The notes beneath the pieces were generated by a model. That model made no database searches and had not been told where the DNA came from. It saw only the letters and a program-made list of their open reading frames with translations. Source: Bacteroidales bacterium (GTDB lineage Bacteria > Bacteroidota > Bacteroidia > Bacteroidales > F082). From it: a stretch of 64,000 nt of DNA. This document shows, one piece after another, positions 1-7,939 of this stretch. Location of the stretch: NCBI GenBank assembly GCA_021647205.1, contig JAKIVD010000001.1:62001-126000 (forward strand), read 5' to 3'. Position 1 is the stretch's first letter; every line of letters begins with the position of its first letter. The position numbers and the translations under genes were made by a program.

Positions 1-705
1 AAATTTGCCATTGCCTTCACCGTGGAAATGGACAGGGAAATGGTGGCGGCAGCCCCTTCGGCATCCATCGTCATGGAGTCGGGACGGCAATACCTTAATT
101 CGGGAGTCATTGCCCTGCAGGTGGCTGCTTTCATCCGGAACCTGGGCTACGAAGCCCGTGCCCACATCGACGGCAACTACCAGGTGGTTTGCCCGCTGGT
201 GGCCAGGGATGCGGGACTTGGAGAAATCGGCCGGATGGGACTGCTGATGACCCCCAAGCTGGGGCCACGGGTACGGATTTCGGTGGTGACCACCAATCTT
301 CCGTTGGTCATTAATAGGCCCTTGAATGATTATTCTGTGATTGACTTTTGTACGATTTGTAATAAATGTGCAGAAGCCTGCCCCGGCCAGGCCATTTCGT
401 TGGAACCTCAACAAGAAATCAATGGTGTAAAAAGGTGGCAGGTCAAGCAGGAAAAATGCTTCACGCTCTGGTGCAGTCTGGGTACCGATTGCGGACGGTG
501 CATCAGCGTTTGTCCCTATTCGCATCCCGACAATTTGCTGCACAACCTAGTCAGGGCGGGAAATAAAAATTCGTCCCTTTTCCGTAAAGTGGCGTTGAAA
601 CTGGATGATTATTTTTACGGACGGAAGCCGCCCCCGGCAAAAATGCCGGAATGGATGCTTACCAAATCAGTTCCCCGTACCTTCAGGTCCGGGACCAACA
701 CCTAA
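1..705 (+). CDS. 4Fe-4S double-cluster protein, reductive dehalogenase/QueG-like (5' end missing)
   Basis: The reading frame is open from base 1, so the N-terminus lies outside the window. The visible 234 residues carry two iron-sulfur motifs: CTICNKCAEACP, then a second, wider cysteine set ending CGRCISVCPYSHP. Upstream of these is the stretch ending GEIGRMGLLMTPKLGPRVR, typical of the region before the clusters in reductive-dehalogenase-like and epoxyqueuosine-reductase-like proteins. It therefore probably transfers electrons to a corrinoid- or flavin-type site in the missing part. No Tat signal or corrinoid motif can be judged because the start is absent. The family call is good; the substrate is unknown, and true organohalide respiration should not be assumed. 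Confidence 0.75.
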   Translation, partial: KFAIAFTVEMDREMVAAAPSASIVMESGRQYLNSGVIALQVAAFIRNLGYEARAHIDGNYQVVCPLVARDAGLGEIGRMGLLMTPKLGPRVRISVVTTNLPLVINRPLNDYSVIDFCTICNKCAEACPGQAISLEPQQEINGVKRWQVKQEKCFTLWCSLGTDCGRCISVCPYSHPDNLLHNLVRAGNKNSSLFRKVALKLDDYFYGRKPPPAKMPEWMLTKSVPRTFRSGTNT

Positions 706-838
706 ACTTTGACAGATAAAAATAAGATGAAACCAACATGACAAAGGCTATTGACACACCTGCCTGCCGGCAGCCAGACAGGGAAATGACAACTCTTTTC
801 TCTGCGTCTTTGCGCCTTTGCAAGAAAAGTATAAACAG

Positions 839-1654
839 ATGAAGATAGCCTTAATACAACAACACGCCACACAGGATAAGCAAGAAAACATTGCGCGCGG
901 TATTGCCGCTTTCAAACAAGCCGCAGCCTCAGGAGCAAAACTTATCTGCTTTGCCGAACTGGCTTTTGAGCCTTTCTTTCCACAAAAAAAAGCCACCGGC
1001 AGCCAGACGCATTTAGCGGAATCCGTCCCCGGCCCCATGACGGAATCTTTCCAAAAATTAGCTGAAAATTATGGAATTGTCACCATTTTAAACTTGTTTG
1101 AAAAAGAAGGCGAGTTCACCTACGACACTTCCCCGGTAATCGATGCTGACGGTCGTTTGCTGGGCAAAACGCAAATGGTGCATATTCCCGATTACGAAAA
1201 CTTCCACGAGCAGTGTTACTACACACCCGGTAAGCAGGGTGCTTCTGTTTATGAAACAGCTGTGGGAAAAATCGGTGTGGCCATTTGTTACGACCGGCAT
1301 TTTCCCGAGTATATGCGGGCCCTTGGTGTGGCCGGTGCCGAACTGGTGGTGGTGCCCCAGGCCGGCGCCGAAGGCGAATGGACAGACGGTTTGTACGAAG
1401 CCGAAATACAGGTGGCAGCCTTCCAGAACGGTTATTTTACCGCCCTTTGCAACCGGGTGGGTAAAGAAGAAAAACTGAACTTTTCGGGGGAGTCGTTTGT
1501 CTGCAATCCGGATGGGAAAGTCATTGCCCGTGCGGGGCTGCAAAAAGATGAGATTTTAATTTGTGACATCGATCTGGAACAGGTCAAAACTTCCCATGCA
1601 AAACGCTTATTTCTGGAAGACAGAAGGCCTGAATTGTATAGGGATTGGATTTGA
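839..1654 (+). CDS. Carbon-nitrogen hydrolase (nitrilase superfamily, N-carbamoylputrescine amidase/beta-ureidopropionase-like)
   Basis: A 271-residue cytoplasmic amidohydrolase. The nitrilase catalytic triad is visible as Glu40 (CFAELAFEP), Lys110 (LLGKTQMVHIPDYENFHEQ) and Cys150 (GVAICYDRHFPE). The text around Lys110 and Cys150 fits the N-carbamoylputrescine amidase/beta-ureidopropionase branch, enzymes that remove a carbamoyl group from an amine or beta-amino acid. The start at 839 (MKIALIQQHA) is chosen because the beta-strand opening is typical; an in-frame codon at 818 would add seven residues with no family match. It stands alone between a partial Fe-S gene and a small lipoprotein gene, so the substrate cannot be inferred from context. 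Confidence 0.85.
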   Translation: MKIALIQQHATQDKQENIARGIAAFKQAAASGAKLICFAELAFEPFFPQKKATGSQTHLAESVPGPMTESFQKLAENYGIVTILNLFEKEGEFTYDTSPVIDADGRLLGKTQMVHIPDYENFHEQCYYTPGKQGASVYETAVGKIGVAICYDRHFPEYMRALGVAGAELVVVPQAGAEGEWTDGLYEAEIQVAAFQNGYFTALCNRVGKEEKLNFSGESFVCNPDGKVIARAGLQKDEILICDIDLEQVKTSHAKRLFLEDRRPELYRDWI

Positions 1655-1678
1655 AACTAAGTTTAAAATCAGGAGCAT

Positions 1679-1715
1679 CCCCATCCCCTCCCCATGCTTG
1701 AGGGCCGGGGTGGGG
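1679..1715. repeat. Imperfect G/C-run inverted repeat
   Basis: A C-rich run (CCCCATCCCC) is followed after about 17 bases by a G-rich run (CGGGGTGGGG), able to fold into a hairpin with two mismatches. It lies just after the amidase stop and before the next gene. It may act as a transcription end or be a copy of a dispersed repeat; no T-tract is evident. Confidence 0.4.
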
Positions 1716-1731
1716 TCAAAAACCAAAGCAC

Positions 1732-2172
1732 ATGAAATACATATTCATTGTTCTGATAGCCGGATTCCTTTCCTGCCAACAGCAGCAGGCAGAAAATGAA
1801 ACTGCTGAGCAACAAATATCAGCAGTGCTACTGGCACAACAAAAAGCCTGGAACGAAGGAAATATCGAAGCCTATATGCAGGGCTACTGCCAAAGCGACT
1901 CCCTGCGTTTTGCTTCCGGCGGGACGGTCAGCTACGGCTGGCAGACAACCCTGGGCCGCTACCTGAAAGGCTATCCCGACAAAGCCGCGATGGGAAAACT
2001 TACTTTTTCGGAAATTGACATTACCATGCTTTCCGAAACATCTGCCCTTGTTTTCGGAAAATGGGAATTGGAGAGGGAAGCCGACCGCCCCTGGGGACTG
2101 TTTACATTGCTGTTTCAAAAAACACCCAAAGGCTGGCGGATTGTGCACGATCATACTTCGTTGGGGAAGTGA
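1732..2172 (+). CDS. SnoaL/DUF4440-like lipoprotein (NTF2 fold)
   Basis: A 146-residue protein beginning with a lipoprotein signal (MKYIFIVLIAGFLSC, Cys15 as the lipidated residue). The mature part follows the DUF4440/SnoaL pattern: an early helix with AWNEGNIEAYMQGYCQSDSLRF, a strand-rich middle, and an ending of the type LLFQKTPKGWRIVHDHTS. These are small cone-shaped NTF2-like domains, often ligand-binding and without assigned chemistry. It probably sits on the periplasmic face of the inner or outer membrane. The function is unknown. The family call rests on the pattern of the AWN and GWRIVHDH segments. Confidence 0.75.
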   Translation: MKYIFIVLIAGFLSCQQQQAENETAEQQISAVLLAQQKAWNEGNIEAYMQGYCQSDSLRFASGGTVSYGWQTTLGRYLKGYPDKAAMGKLTFSEIDITMLSETSALVFGKWELEREADRPWGLFTLLFQKTPKGWRIVHDHTSLGK

Positions 2173-2272
2173 AAAGAGCTGAGTGGTCAGGAACTTCAAC
2201 AGTAGTTGATGAGTCATCAAATATTTGACAAAAGGCCATTTTATAAGGTGGGAAAATAAAAAAAAGAATACC

Positions 2273-2740
2273 TCACTGTTTTTTGTACAGCTCGAACGTC
2301 AGGCTGTGGTCGGGCACAATCACATAAACGGAATCTACCCACTCCAGATGCCCCTTTTTGGCTACACCGGTTATTTTGAATTCGCTCCCCTTTTTGTACA
2401 GGTTCATGTTAATGGAGTTGGTTTGATTGGCAATACTGAAATAGTAAAGGCTGTCCGATTTCGTTGAAAAAAAAGACTGTGAATAATAATCGGGAGCCAA
2501 CACTTTAATAAGAAACTGGTTAGCTGAAGGGTTTTCAATTTCCAGTTGTACTTCCACACCATCAACAATTTCGTTGGTTTCATCTTTATAGTACGACCCG
2601 GTTCCATTGTACTTGCCGGCCCACGATTCAAGTCCGCAACCTTCACAAAAAGCCCATTCCTCAACCGTTTTTTTACATTGCTGACAGAACCCGGCCGTGA
2701 GAAAAACAGAAACAAAAATGATGAAAGTTTTTTTTTTCAT
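2273..2740 (-). CDS. Hypothetical exported protein with Cys-rich N-terminal segment
   Basis: A 155-residue protein. The start at 2740 (MKKKTFIIFVSVFLTAGF) gives a normal signal peptide; the longer frame reaching 2836 adds a non-hydrophobic leader and is rejected. After the signal come cysteines in QQCKK and FCEGCG, then a beta-rich domain (GKYNGTGSYYKDETNE, VQLEIENPSANQFLIKVL, FKITGVAKKGHLEWVDSVYVIVPDHSLTFELYKK) resembling small lipocalin-like or META-type exported proteins in general shape only. The CxxC could bind a metal or form a disulfide. I do not recognise the family. It is convergent with the lipoprotein gene to its left. Confidence 0.65.
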   Translation of the reverse strand: MKKKTFIIFVSVFLTAGFCQQCKKTVEEWAFCEGCGLESWAGKYNGTGSYYKDETNEIVDGVEVQLEIENPSANQFLIKVLAPDYYSQSFFSTKSDSLYYFSIANQTNSINMNLYKKGSEFKITGVAKKGHLEWVDSVYVIVPDHSLTFELYKKQ

Positions 2741-2849
2741 ACCACGGGGCAAAATTAAGAAAAGTCTTTGATGAACCCGGGCTAAATATAAGCCGGGGGT
2801 TTGTTCTGTTCTCCATTTATCTTGAAGCGGGGGCATTGTAAAAATCTAT

Positions 2850-2857
2850 TAATTTTG
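2850..2857 (+). promoter_or_regulatory. -7 box TAATTTTG upstream of the cytochrome c peroxidase gene
   Basis: The octamer matches the Bacteroidota -7 consensus TAnnTTTG and lies 39 bases before the ATG at 2896. No clear -33 TTG at the usual distance is seen. Confidence 0.5.
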
Positions 2858-2895
2858 CAGTTGTAAAGCAAATGTTAAACCTAATACCCAAACAA

Positions 2896-3960
2896 ATGAA
2901 AAAGTTCCTTATTGTTCTGATTGCCCCTGCTCTTGTCCTGTTTAGTTGTGCAGGAAACCAACAAAAAAATGATGAAAAACCGGCGGGGTCAAAAGTGATT
3001 CCACAAGCCGAAAAAGACCTGCTGACCAAGGCAGCAGCCTTGTTTAAAGTCTTGCCGACCGAAGCTGTCAATGCCGAAAACCCTGTAACCGATGCCAAAG
3101 TAAAACTGGGTAAAATACTGTATTACGACAACCGCCTGTCGAAAGACCAGACCCAAAGTTGCAATACCTGTCACAACCTGTCCACTTACGGAGTTGACAA
3201 CCTGCCCACTTCCCCCGGCGACAACGGCATCCCCGGTACGCGCAACTCACCAACCGTATTGAATGCAGCTTTTAAAACTGCCCAGTTCTGGGACGGGCGC
3301 AACAAAGATGTGGAAGAACAAGCCGGCGGTCCCATCCTCAATCCTGCTGAAATGGCCATTCCAAATGAACAGTTTTTAATTGACCGGCTCAAAAAAGTGG
3401 AAATGTACCAAAACTTGTTTGCCACTGCTTATCCCAGTGAGACAGACCCTTTTACCTACAAAAATATTCGCCATGCCATAGCCGCATTTGAACGGACACT
3501 CATTACGCCTTCGCGTTTTGACAATTACCTCGCCGGTAACTATGACGCGCTGAGCACCCGGGAAAAAACAGGACTGAAGGCCTTTATGGATGTTGGATGT
3601 ATTGCTTGTCACAGTGGCAGTTTACTGGGTGGAACCATGCTGCAAAAGTTTCCGCTTTTCGGTAAATACGAAGATTATATTCCCGGTGGAAATCCCGATT
3701 ACGGCAAGTTTGTGGAAACCAAAGTGGAAACCGACAAATTCATGTTTTTTGTCCCGCTGTTGCGTAATGTGGAAAAAACCGCCCCTTACCTCAGCGACGG
3801 CAGCATCGCCGATTTGGCCGCAACCATCCGCATCATGGGTAAAGCCGAATTGAACAAAGACCTGACCGACCAACAAGTAAACGACATGTTGGCCTTCTTC
3901 AAAACCCTGACGGGTGAAGTAGCTGATGATTGGCAAACGGTACCGGAAGAATTGAAGTAA
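2896..3960 (+). CDS. Di-haem cytochrome c peroxidase (CcpA/MauG family) lipoprotein
   Basis: A 354-residue exported protein with a lipoprotein signal (lipobox LFSC, Cys18). Two haem c sites are visible: CNTCH at residues 89-93 and CIACH at 235-239, the spacing expected of bacterial di-haem peroxidases. Other family marks are GTRNSPTVLNAAF and FWDGRNKDVEEQA between the haems. The enzyme reduces hydrogen peroxide with electrons from a periplasmic cytochrome or quinol-linked donor; MauG-like side roles are possible. Start 2896 is preferred over 2872 because the latter adds eight non-signal residues. Its 3' end is partly duplicated in the downstream spacer (see repeat 3919-4070). Confidence 0.92.
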   Translation: MKKFLIVLIAPALVLFSCAGNQQKNDEKPAGSKVIPQAEKDLLTKAAALFKVLPTEAVNAENPVTDAKVKLGKILYYDNRLSKDQTQSCNTCHNLSTYGVDNLPTSPGDNGIPGTRNSPTVLNAAFKTAQFWDGRNKDVEEQAGGPILNPAEMAIPNEQFLIDRLKKVEMYQNLFATAYPSETDPFTYKNIRHAIAAFERTLITPSRFDNYLAGNYDALSTREKTGLKAFMDVGCIACHSGSLLGGTMLQKFPLFGKYEDYIPGGNPDYGKFVETKVETDKFMFFVPLLRNVEKTAPYLSDGSIADLAATIRIMGKAELNKDLTDQQVNDMLAFFKTLTGEVADDWQTVPEELK

Positions 3961-4070
3961 AGTTGTTGGATGGTTAGATTGTTGGATGGTTAGATGGTTG
4001 GATGGTTAGATGGTTGGATGGTTAGTAGCTGCTGATTGGCAAACGGTACCGGAGGAATTGAAGTAAAGTT
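3919..4070. repeat. Duplicated 3' end of the peroxidase gene (two 46-bp copies 106 bp apart)
   Basis: Bases 3919-3964, the last codons, the stop and four following bases of the peroxidase gene, recur at 4025-4070 with only two differences. A TGGATGGTTAGA-type minisatellite fills the gap between the copies. The copy has no coding role. The two mismatches suggest a fairly recent duplication by slippage or unequal exchange. Confidence 0.9.
3965..4024. repeat. Minisatellite, unit about TGGATGGTTAGA
   Basis: About five imperfect 8-12 base units alternating GGATGGTT and AGATGGTT. A second block of the same units lies at 4170-4214. The whole 3961-4319 spacer (359 bases) contains no gene: only these repeats, the copy of the gene end, and a short hairpin-type repeat. 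Confidence 0.85.
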
Positions 4071-4102
4071 CTTGGATTATTTGACGGAATACTGTCAGAC
4101 CT

Positions 4103-4163
4103 AAGACCTTCCAGAGTCCGCAAGGACCTGGAAGAGTCTTTTAAGGACCTGGAAGAGTCTTTT
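4103..4163. repeat. Hairpin and perfect 21-bp tandem duplication
   Basis: AAGACCTTCCAG (4103-4114) can pair imperfectly with CTGGAAGAGTCTT (4128-4140). The 21-base unit at 4122-4142 is repeated exactly at 4143-4163 and runs into T7. The hairpin with T-run could serve as a terminator for the peroxidase gene, duplicated once. Confidence 0.6.
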
Positions 4164-4169
4164 TTTTCG

Positions 4170-4214
4170 ATGGTTGGATGACTGGATGGTTAGATGGTTG
4201 GATGGTTAAATTGT
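4170..4214. repeat. Second block of the GGATGGTT minisatellite
   Basis: Units GATGGTTGGATG, ACTGGATGGTTAGATGG and TTGGATGGTT repeat the composition of the 3965-4024 block. It lies about 105 bases before the MBL hydrolase start. Confidence 0.75.
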
Positions 4215-4319
4215 TTGAAGGCTGAATGGTAGGTTTCCGTCTCCTGGTTTCCAACTCCAAACTCCCAACCCACAAACCCATCTTTTCCCTATTTTTGCCT
4301 CTCTTAAAACTTAGAAGAA

Positions 4320-5162
4320 ATGAAACTCATCCCCATAGAAACCGGAAATTTAAAATTGGATGGTGGCGCCATGTTTGGCGTGGTACCCAAAGTGTTGTGG
4401 AATAAAGTGTACCCAGCCGATGAAAACAACCTGTGCAACTGGTCGATGCGCTGTTTATTGGTAGTTGATGGCGAAAGAAAAATCCTTATCGACAACGGCA
4501 TTGGCGACAAGCAGGAAGAAAACTGGCTGAAACACTATTACCTGAACGGTGACGACACGCTGGAAAAATCGCTGGTGGCAGCCGGCTACAAGCCCGGGGA
4601 TATTACCGATGTTATCCTCACCCACATGCATTTTGACCATTGCGGGGGAAGTGTAAAATGGAAGGCCGACAAAAGCGGTTACGAACTGGCTTTCCCCAAT
4701 GCCACCTACTGGACCAGCCAGCAGCAATTCGACTGGGCCACCAAGCCCAACCGCCGCGAAAAAGCCTCTTTTTTAAAGGAAAATATTTTGCCCATCCGGG
4801 AAAGCGGACAGCTTAAATTAATCAGCGAAGAAGGGGAGTTTATCCCGAACATCACTTTCAAATTATACGACGGGCACACGGGCGGACAATTAATTCCTCA
4901 CATTAAAGTCAACGGAAAAACCGTTGTTTTTATGGCCGACCTGATGCCTTCGGCGGCACACATCCCCATGCCCTGGATTATGGCTTACGACACCCGTCCG
5001 CTGCAAACCCTGAAAGACCGGGTACGTTTTTACAAAGAAGCCGTTGAGAAAAATTACATCCTGTTTTTTGAGCACGATATTTACAACGAAGCCTGTACCT
5101 TACATGAAACTGAGAAGGGCGTGAGGGTAAAGGAAAAGGGTGACCTGAAGAGGTTTGTTTAG
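4320..5162 (+). CDS. MBL-fold metallo-hydrolase (lactonase-like)
   Basis: A 280-residue cytoplasmic protein of the metallo-beta-lactamase fold. Metal ligands are visible in order: HMHFDH (HxHxDH, near residues 102-107), the His of DGHTGGQ, the Asp of VVFMADLMPSAAH and the His of ILFFEHD. The long N-terminal part before the HxHxDH motif and the GHTGGQ motif are as in AHL-lactonase-like and related hydrolases. No signal peptide. The substrate could be a lactone, ester or phosphoester; sequence alone does not decide. The upstream spacer carries only repeats. Confidence 0.85.
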   Translation: MKLIPIETGNLKLDGGAMFGVVPKVLWNKVYPADENNLCNWSMRCLLVVDGERKILIDNGIGDKQEENWLKHYYLNGDDTLEKSLVAAGYKPGDITDVILTHMHFDHCGGSVKWKADKSGYELAFPNATYWTSQQQFDWATKPNRREKASFLKENILPIRESGQLKLISEEGEFIPNITFKLYDGHTGGQLIPHIKVNGKTVVFMADLMPSAAHIPMPWIMAYDTRPLQTLKDRVRFYKEAVEKNYILFFEHDIYNEACTLHETEKGVRVKEKGDLKRFV

Positions 5163-5200
5163 CAACCGTCCGGACAGGCAGAAGGGAACAACCCTCAGGT

Positions 5201-6052
5201 TTAAAAAGAGAATTTCCCGGCTTCTGCAATCAGTTTGGTATCCAGACCGTGTCGGATATTATGCTGCGCACAGTATTCCAGCAAAGTGGTCAAATCCAGA
5301 TTCCCCACCAGTTCCTTTCCCGCCATCGGGCAACCACCCATCCCCCCAAAAACCGTATCGAAACGCCGGATACCGGCCCGGTAAGCAGCGTCCACTTTTT
5401 CAAGGGCATCTTGCTTTTGGGCGTGGAGGTGAAGGCCAAACTCCAGCTCGGGAAAATGCGTCAGCAATTGTTTGCAAACTACGTGAATCGTCTCAGCACG
5501 TGCATCGCCCGTGATGTCTGACAGGGGAAAAATCCGCAGTCCTTTTGCTTTTAATTTTGACACCCACCCAAAGAGCAGGTCGATACTCCATTCATCCCCG
5601 TAAGGGTTGCCAAAACCCAGCGAAAAGAAAACCACCAACTCTTTGCCATGCCCCACACAAAGGTTTTGCAATTGGTCAATGGTACGTTCGGCTGTCACTA
5701 AATCCTGGCGGATATTCTTTTGCAGAAAGGTAGGTGAAATGGAAAAAGGGTAAAACAACTGGTCAACCTGCTTGTAAGCTACGGCCATCTTCCCGCTCTT
5801 TTCGGTAACCACCAAAACGGCAACCTTCGAACGGCTGTTTTCATGATGAATGTTTTCCAGCACCACTGCCGTATCCGCCATTTGCGGGATGGCCCGGGGC
5901 GAAACAAAACTCCCCACCTCCACGGTATCGAACCCGGCCTGCAACAACAGGTTGATGTACCTGACCTTTTTTTCAGTCGGGATAAAATCTGTCAAGCCCT
6001 GCCAGCCGTCGCGCGGGGTTTCGATAATTTTTATGGGAAGGGGAGTGCTCAT
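5201..6052 (-). CDS. Hydroxymethylglutaryl-CoA lyase-type aldolase
   Basis: A 283-residue TIM-barrel enzyme of the HMGL-like family. The opening IKIIETPRDGWQ holds the conserved Arg-Asp pair, the HxH metal site is seen in FGLHLHAQK, and the C-terminal loop GGMGGCPMAGKELVGNL supplies the catalytic Cys near residue 241 as in HMG-CoA lyases. Such enzymes split HMG-CoA to acetyl-CoA and acetoacetate in leucine and ketone metabolism. The start at 6052 (MSTPLPIKII) fits the family; in-frame Met codons further out (6103, 6118) would add a tail with no family match. It is convergent with the MBL gene. No other leucine-degradation gene is adjacent. Confidence 0.87.
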   Translation of the reverse strand: MSTPLPIKIIETPRDGWQGLTDFIPTEKKVRYINLLLQAGFDTVEVGSFVSPRAIPQMADTAVVLENIHHENSRSKVAVLVVTEKSGKMAVAYKQVDQLFYPFSISPTFLQKNIRQDLVTAERTIDQLQNLCVGHGKELVVFFSLGFGNPYGDEWSIDLLFGWVSKLKAKGLRIFPLSDITGDARAETIHVVCKQLLTHFPELEFGLHLHAQKQDALEKVDAAYRAGIRRFDTVFGGMGGCPMAGKELVGNLDLTTLLEYCAQHNIRHGLDTKLIAEAGKFSF

Positions 6053-6115
6053 TTTAAACATGTTGAAGAAAAGACAGCCTAATTGAACGCTTTTCCAATT
6101 CATGGTTAGCGCACG

Positions 6116-6123
6116 CAAAAATA
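6116..6123 (-). promoter_or_regulatory. -7 box TATTTTTG for the HMG-CoA lyase-type gene
   Basis: On the minus strand the octamer matches TAnnTTTG and lies about 64 bases upstream of the chosen start at 6052. This position argues against the longest reading frame, whose first codon would overlap the box. Confidence 0.45.
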
Positions 6124-6220
6124 GCGTTTTCTTTCACAACCTTAATGCACCCTAAACGGGCCAACTGTTTTCTTTCAAAAATGTTGGCAAAGGTTAACTG
6201 CCACCGAGAAACATTCTTAC

Positions 6221-6228
6221 TACCTTTG
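6221..6228 (+). promoter_or_regulatory. -7 box TACCTTTG upstream of the metallophosphoesterase gene
   Basis: Matches the Bacteroidota -7 consensus and lies 33 bases before the ATG at 6262. Confidence 0.55.
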
Positions 6229-6261
6229 CCCCTTTAAGTCATCATTCAGGCAGCAATAAAT

Positions 6262-7182
6262 ATGAGCCGGACCAAAAACATCGCAGGCAAAACAGGGATA
6301 ATTTTCCTGGCGTTTGTTATATTTTTAGCTCTGTTGTCTGCTTTTCAGCAGAAAAAACCTGGTTCCCGCGAAACGGCTCCTGACGCCTATTCCTTTTTTG
6401 TTGCCGGGCACAGCTATGGCGATGTTATGGCAACAAACACTCACCTGCATCCCCCCTTTAAAAAACAGTGGCCTTTCATCCAGAGCTACCCTGATATTTC
6501 TTTTGGCGTTTTGGTCGGGGATATTGTCCGCGAAAGCACAACCGAAAACTGGGATGTTGTAGATGAAGACCTTGCCGAACTGAATCTGCCGGTTTATTTT
6601 GCGCCCGGAAACCACGATGTTTTTACCGGCGACCTTTTTGCCATGCGCTACGGCGATTCCCTTCATGACAACCGGACCTACCGCTATTTTAGAAAACAAC
6701 AGGACTTGCTTGTTTTTTTGGACAGCGAACTGGACGAGTGGAATATTTCCGGTCATCAACTGGATTTTTTACGAAGGACAATCAAAGAAAATGCAAAGTC
6801 CTCACGAAATGTTTTTGTGTTTGTGCATTCACTCATCTGGTGGGATGACAAAAACGTTTTTAAGCAGGTCCACACCAATTGGTGGCCACCCAATATTCCC
6901 GACACAACCAATTACTGGACAGATGTAGAGCCGCTGTTACAGCAACTTTCAAATCCGGTTTACCTGTTTGCCGGCGACCTGGGTGCCAACAAACAGGCCA
7001 CACCCTATCTGTATTATAAAGATGGAAACATCACATATATAGCAAGCGGAATGGGAAACGGGAAAAACGACAATTTTCTTTTCGTTCGGGTTGACAGTGA
7101 GGGGGATGTCAGTTTTGACCTGATTGCCCTGCAGGGCGACCGCCACCGGCTTGGCAAACTGGAGGATTACATTTTACCCTAA
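6262..7182 (+). CDS. Membrane-anchored metallophosphoesterase
   Basis: A 306-residue protein with an N-terminal hydrophobic segment (IIFLAFVIFLALLSAF) serving as signal or anchor. The calcineurin-like motifs follow: GVLVGDIV, APGNHDV (the GNHD metal motif), VFVFVHSLIWW and a late YLFAGDLGA. The usual first DxH is seen here only as VAGHSYGD, so the first metal site looks atypical. Enzymes of this type cleave phosphomono- or diesters, here on the periplasmic side. Substrate unknown. A small lipoprotein gene follows 63 bases downstream but has its own -7 box. Confidence 0.8.
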   Translation: MSRTKNIAGKTGIIFLAFVIFLALLSAFQQKKPGSRETAPDAYSFFVAGHSYGDVMATNTHLHPPFKKQWPFIQSYPDISFGVLVGDIVRESTTENWDVVDEDLAELNLPVYFAPGNHDVFTGDLFAMRYGDSLHDNRTYRYFRKQQDLLVFLDSELDEWNISGHQLDFLRRTIKENAKSSRNVFVFVHSLIWWDDKNVFKQVHTNWWPPNIPDTTNYWTDVEPLLQQLSNPVYLFAGDLGANKQATPYLYYKDGNITYIASGMGNGKNDNFLFVRVDSEGDVSFDLIALQGDRHRLGKLEDYILP

Positions 7183-7208
7183 TATTTCTTTGCTACAGCT
7201 TTTTTGCT

Positions 7209-7216
7209 TAACTTTG
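7209..7216 (+). promoter_or_regulatory. -7 box TAACTTTG upstream of the lipoprotein gene at 7246
   Basis: Consensus TAnnTTTG octamer 29 bases before the ATG. Its presence suggests the lipoprotein gene is transcribed independently of the phosphoesterase gene. Confidence 0.55.
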
Positions 7217-7245
7217 TGCAATGAAAACAAACAAAAAGCAAAAAA

Positions 7246-7788
7246 ATGAATCCCAGAACCCTGCTGTTCGCATTACTTGCGGTGGCTTTTGTAATTGGCG
7301 GTTGTAACAAAATAAAAAGCCTCGCCGATGTAAGCTTCGATGCTGATTTTGATGTGGAACTTGATGTTGTTGTGCCCCCCGGTTCACACAGCCCGGAAAT
7401 GAGCGCTACATTTGCCAGCACTACCACTATCGACCCTTTGTCTGACTCGACAGTCGAGAAATACATTGCCAAAATTAAAAGATGGGAAATTACGGGAATG
7501 AGTGGAAAGATAGTTCGTGTAAGCAAGGCAGGCACAAGCATTCAAAATGCCGAAATGCAAGTTTATACTGACAATTTCAATGCCGCCTGGAACCTTCCTG
7601 ACATACCACTGGTACAGGGCCGGACTTTCCCACTTGACAATGGTGGCGGGCAATGGTTTGCCGTTGAAAACATTTTGGGTGAGAAGAAAGTATTCACCGT
7701 TGCCGCTGAAGGCGCCACCGACGATGATGATTTCAGCTTCACCATCCGCATTTATGTGAAATGTAAAGTAACGGCCAACCCGTTGTAA
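7246..7788 (+). CDS. Hypothetical lipoprotein
   Basis: A 180-residue protein with a lipoprotein signal (FVIGGC). The mature part is acidic and strand-rich: an early alternating hydrophobic/acidic stretch (VSFDADFDVELDVVVP), then ITGMSGKIVRVSKAGTS and a C-terminal FSFTIRIYVKCKVTAN. This layout resembles small beta-sandwich surface lipoproteins, but I do not recognise a family. It lies between a phosphoesterase and the DUF4956/VTC pair, each of which has its own -7 box. Confidence 0.7.
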   Translation: MNPRTLLFALLAVAFVIGGCNKIKSLADVSFDADFDVELDVVVPPGSHSPEMSATFASTTTIDPLSDSTVEKYIAKIKRWEITGMSGKIVRVSKAGTSIQNAEMQVYTDNFNAAWNLPDIPLVQGRTFPLDNGGGQWFAVENILGEKKVFTVAAEGATDDDDFSFTIRIYVKCKVTANPL

Positions 7789-7900
7789 ACAAAAAGAAAC
7801 CCGTTTCAGCGCGAAAAAGTTCCGTTTCCCCCCGGTGGCCCTCTGTTTTCCGTGCGTATAATATCTACTTCTTTTCCCGAAACAGCAACGGATTATTTCT

Positions 7901-7908
7901 TACCTTTG
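7901..7908 (+). promoter_or_regulatory. -7 box TACCTTTG upstream of the DUF4956/VTC operon
   Basis: Consensus octamer 32 bases before the ATG at 7940. The same sequence as the box at 6221. Confidence 0.6.
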
Positions 7909-7939
7909 CCCGCGCAATTTTTCTTTAAATTAAAGAAGC

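Noticed and set aside
1-705. True reductive dehalogenase
   Set aside because: Only the Fe-S part is visible; no Tat signal, corrinoid site or membrane-anchor gene can be shown.
3961-4214. Repeats resembling a CRISPR array
   Set aside because: Units are 8-12 bases, irregular and contiguous, with no unique spacers of constant length and no cas gene nearby.
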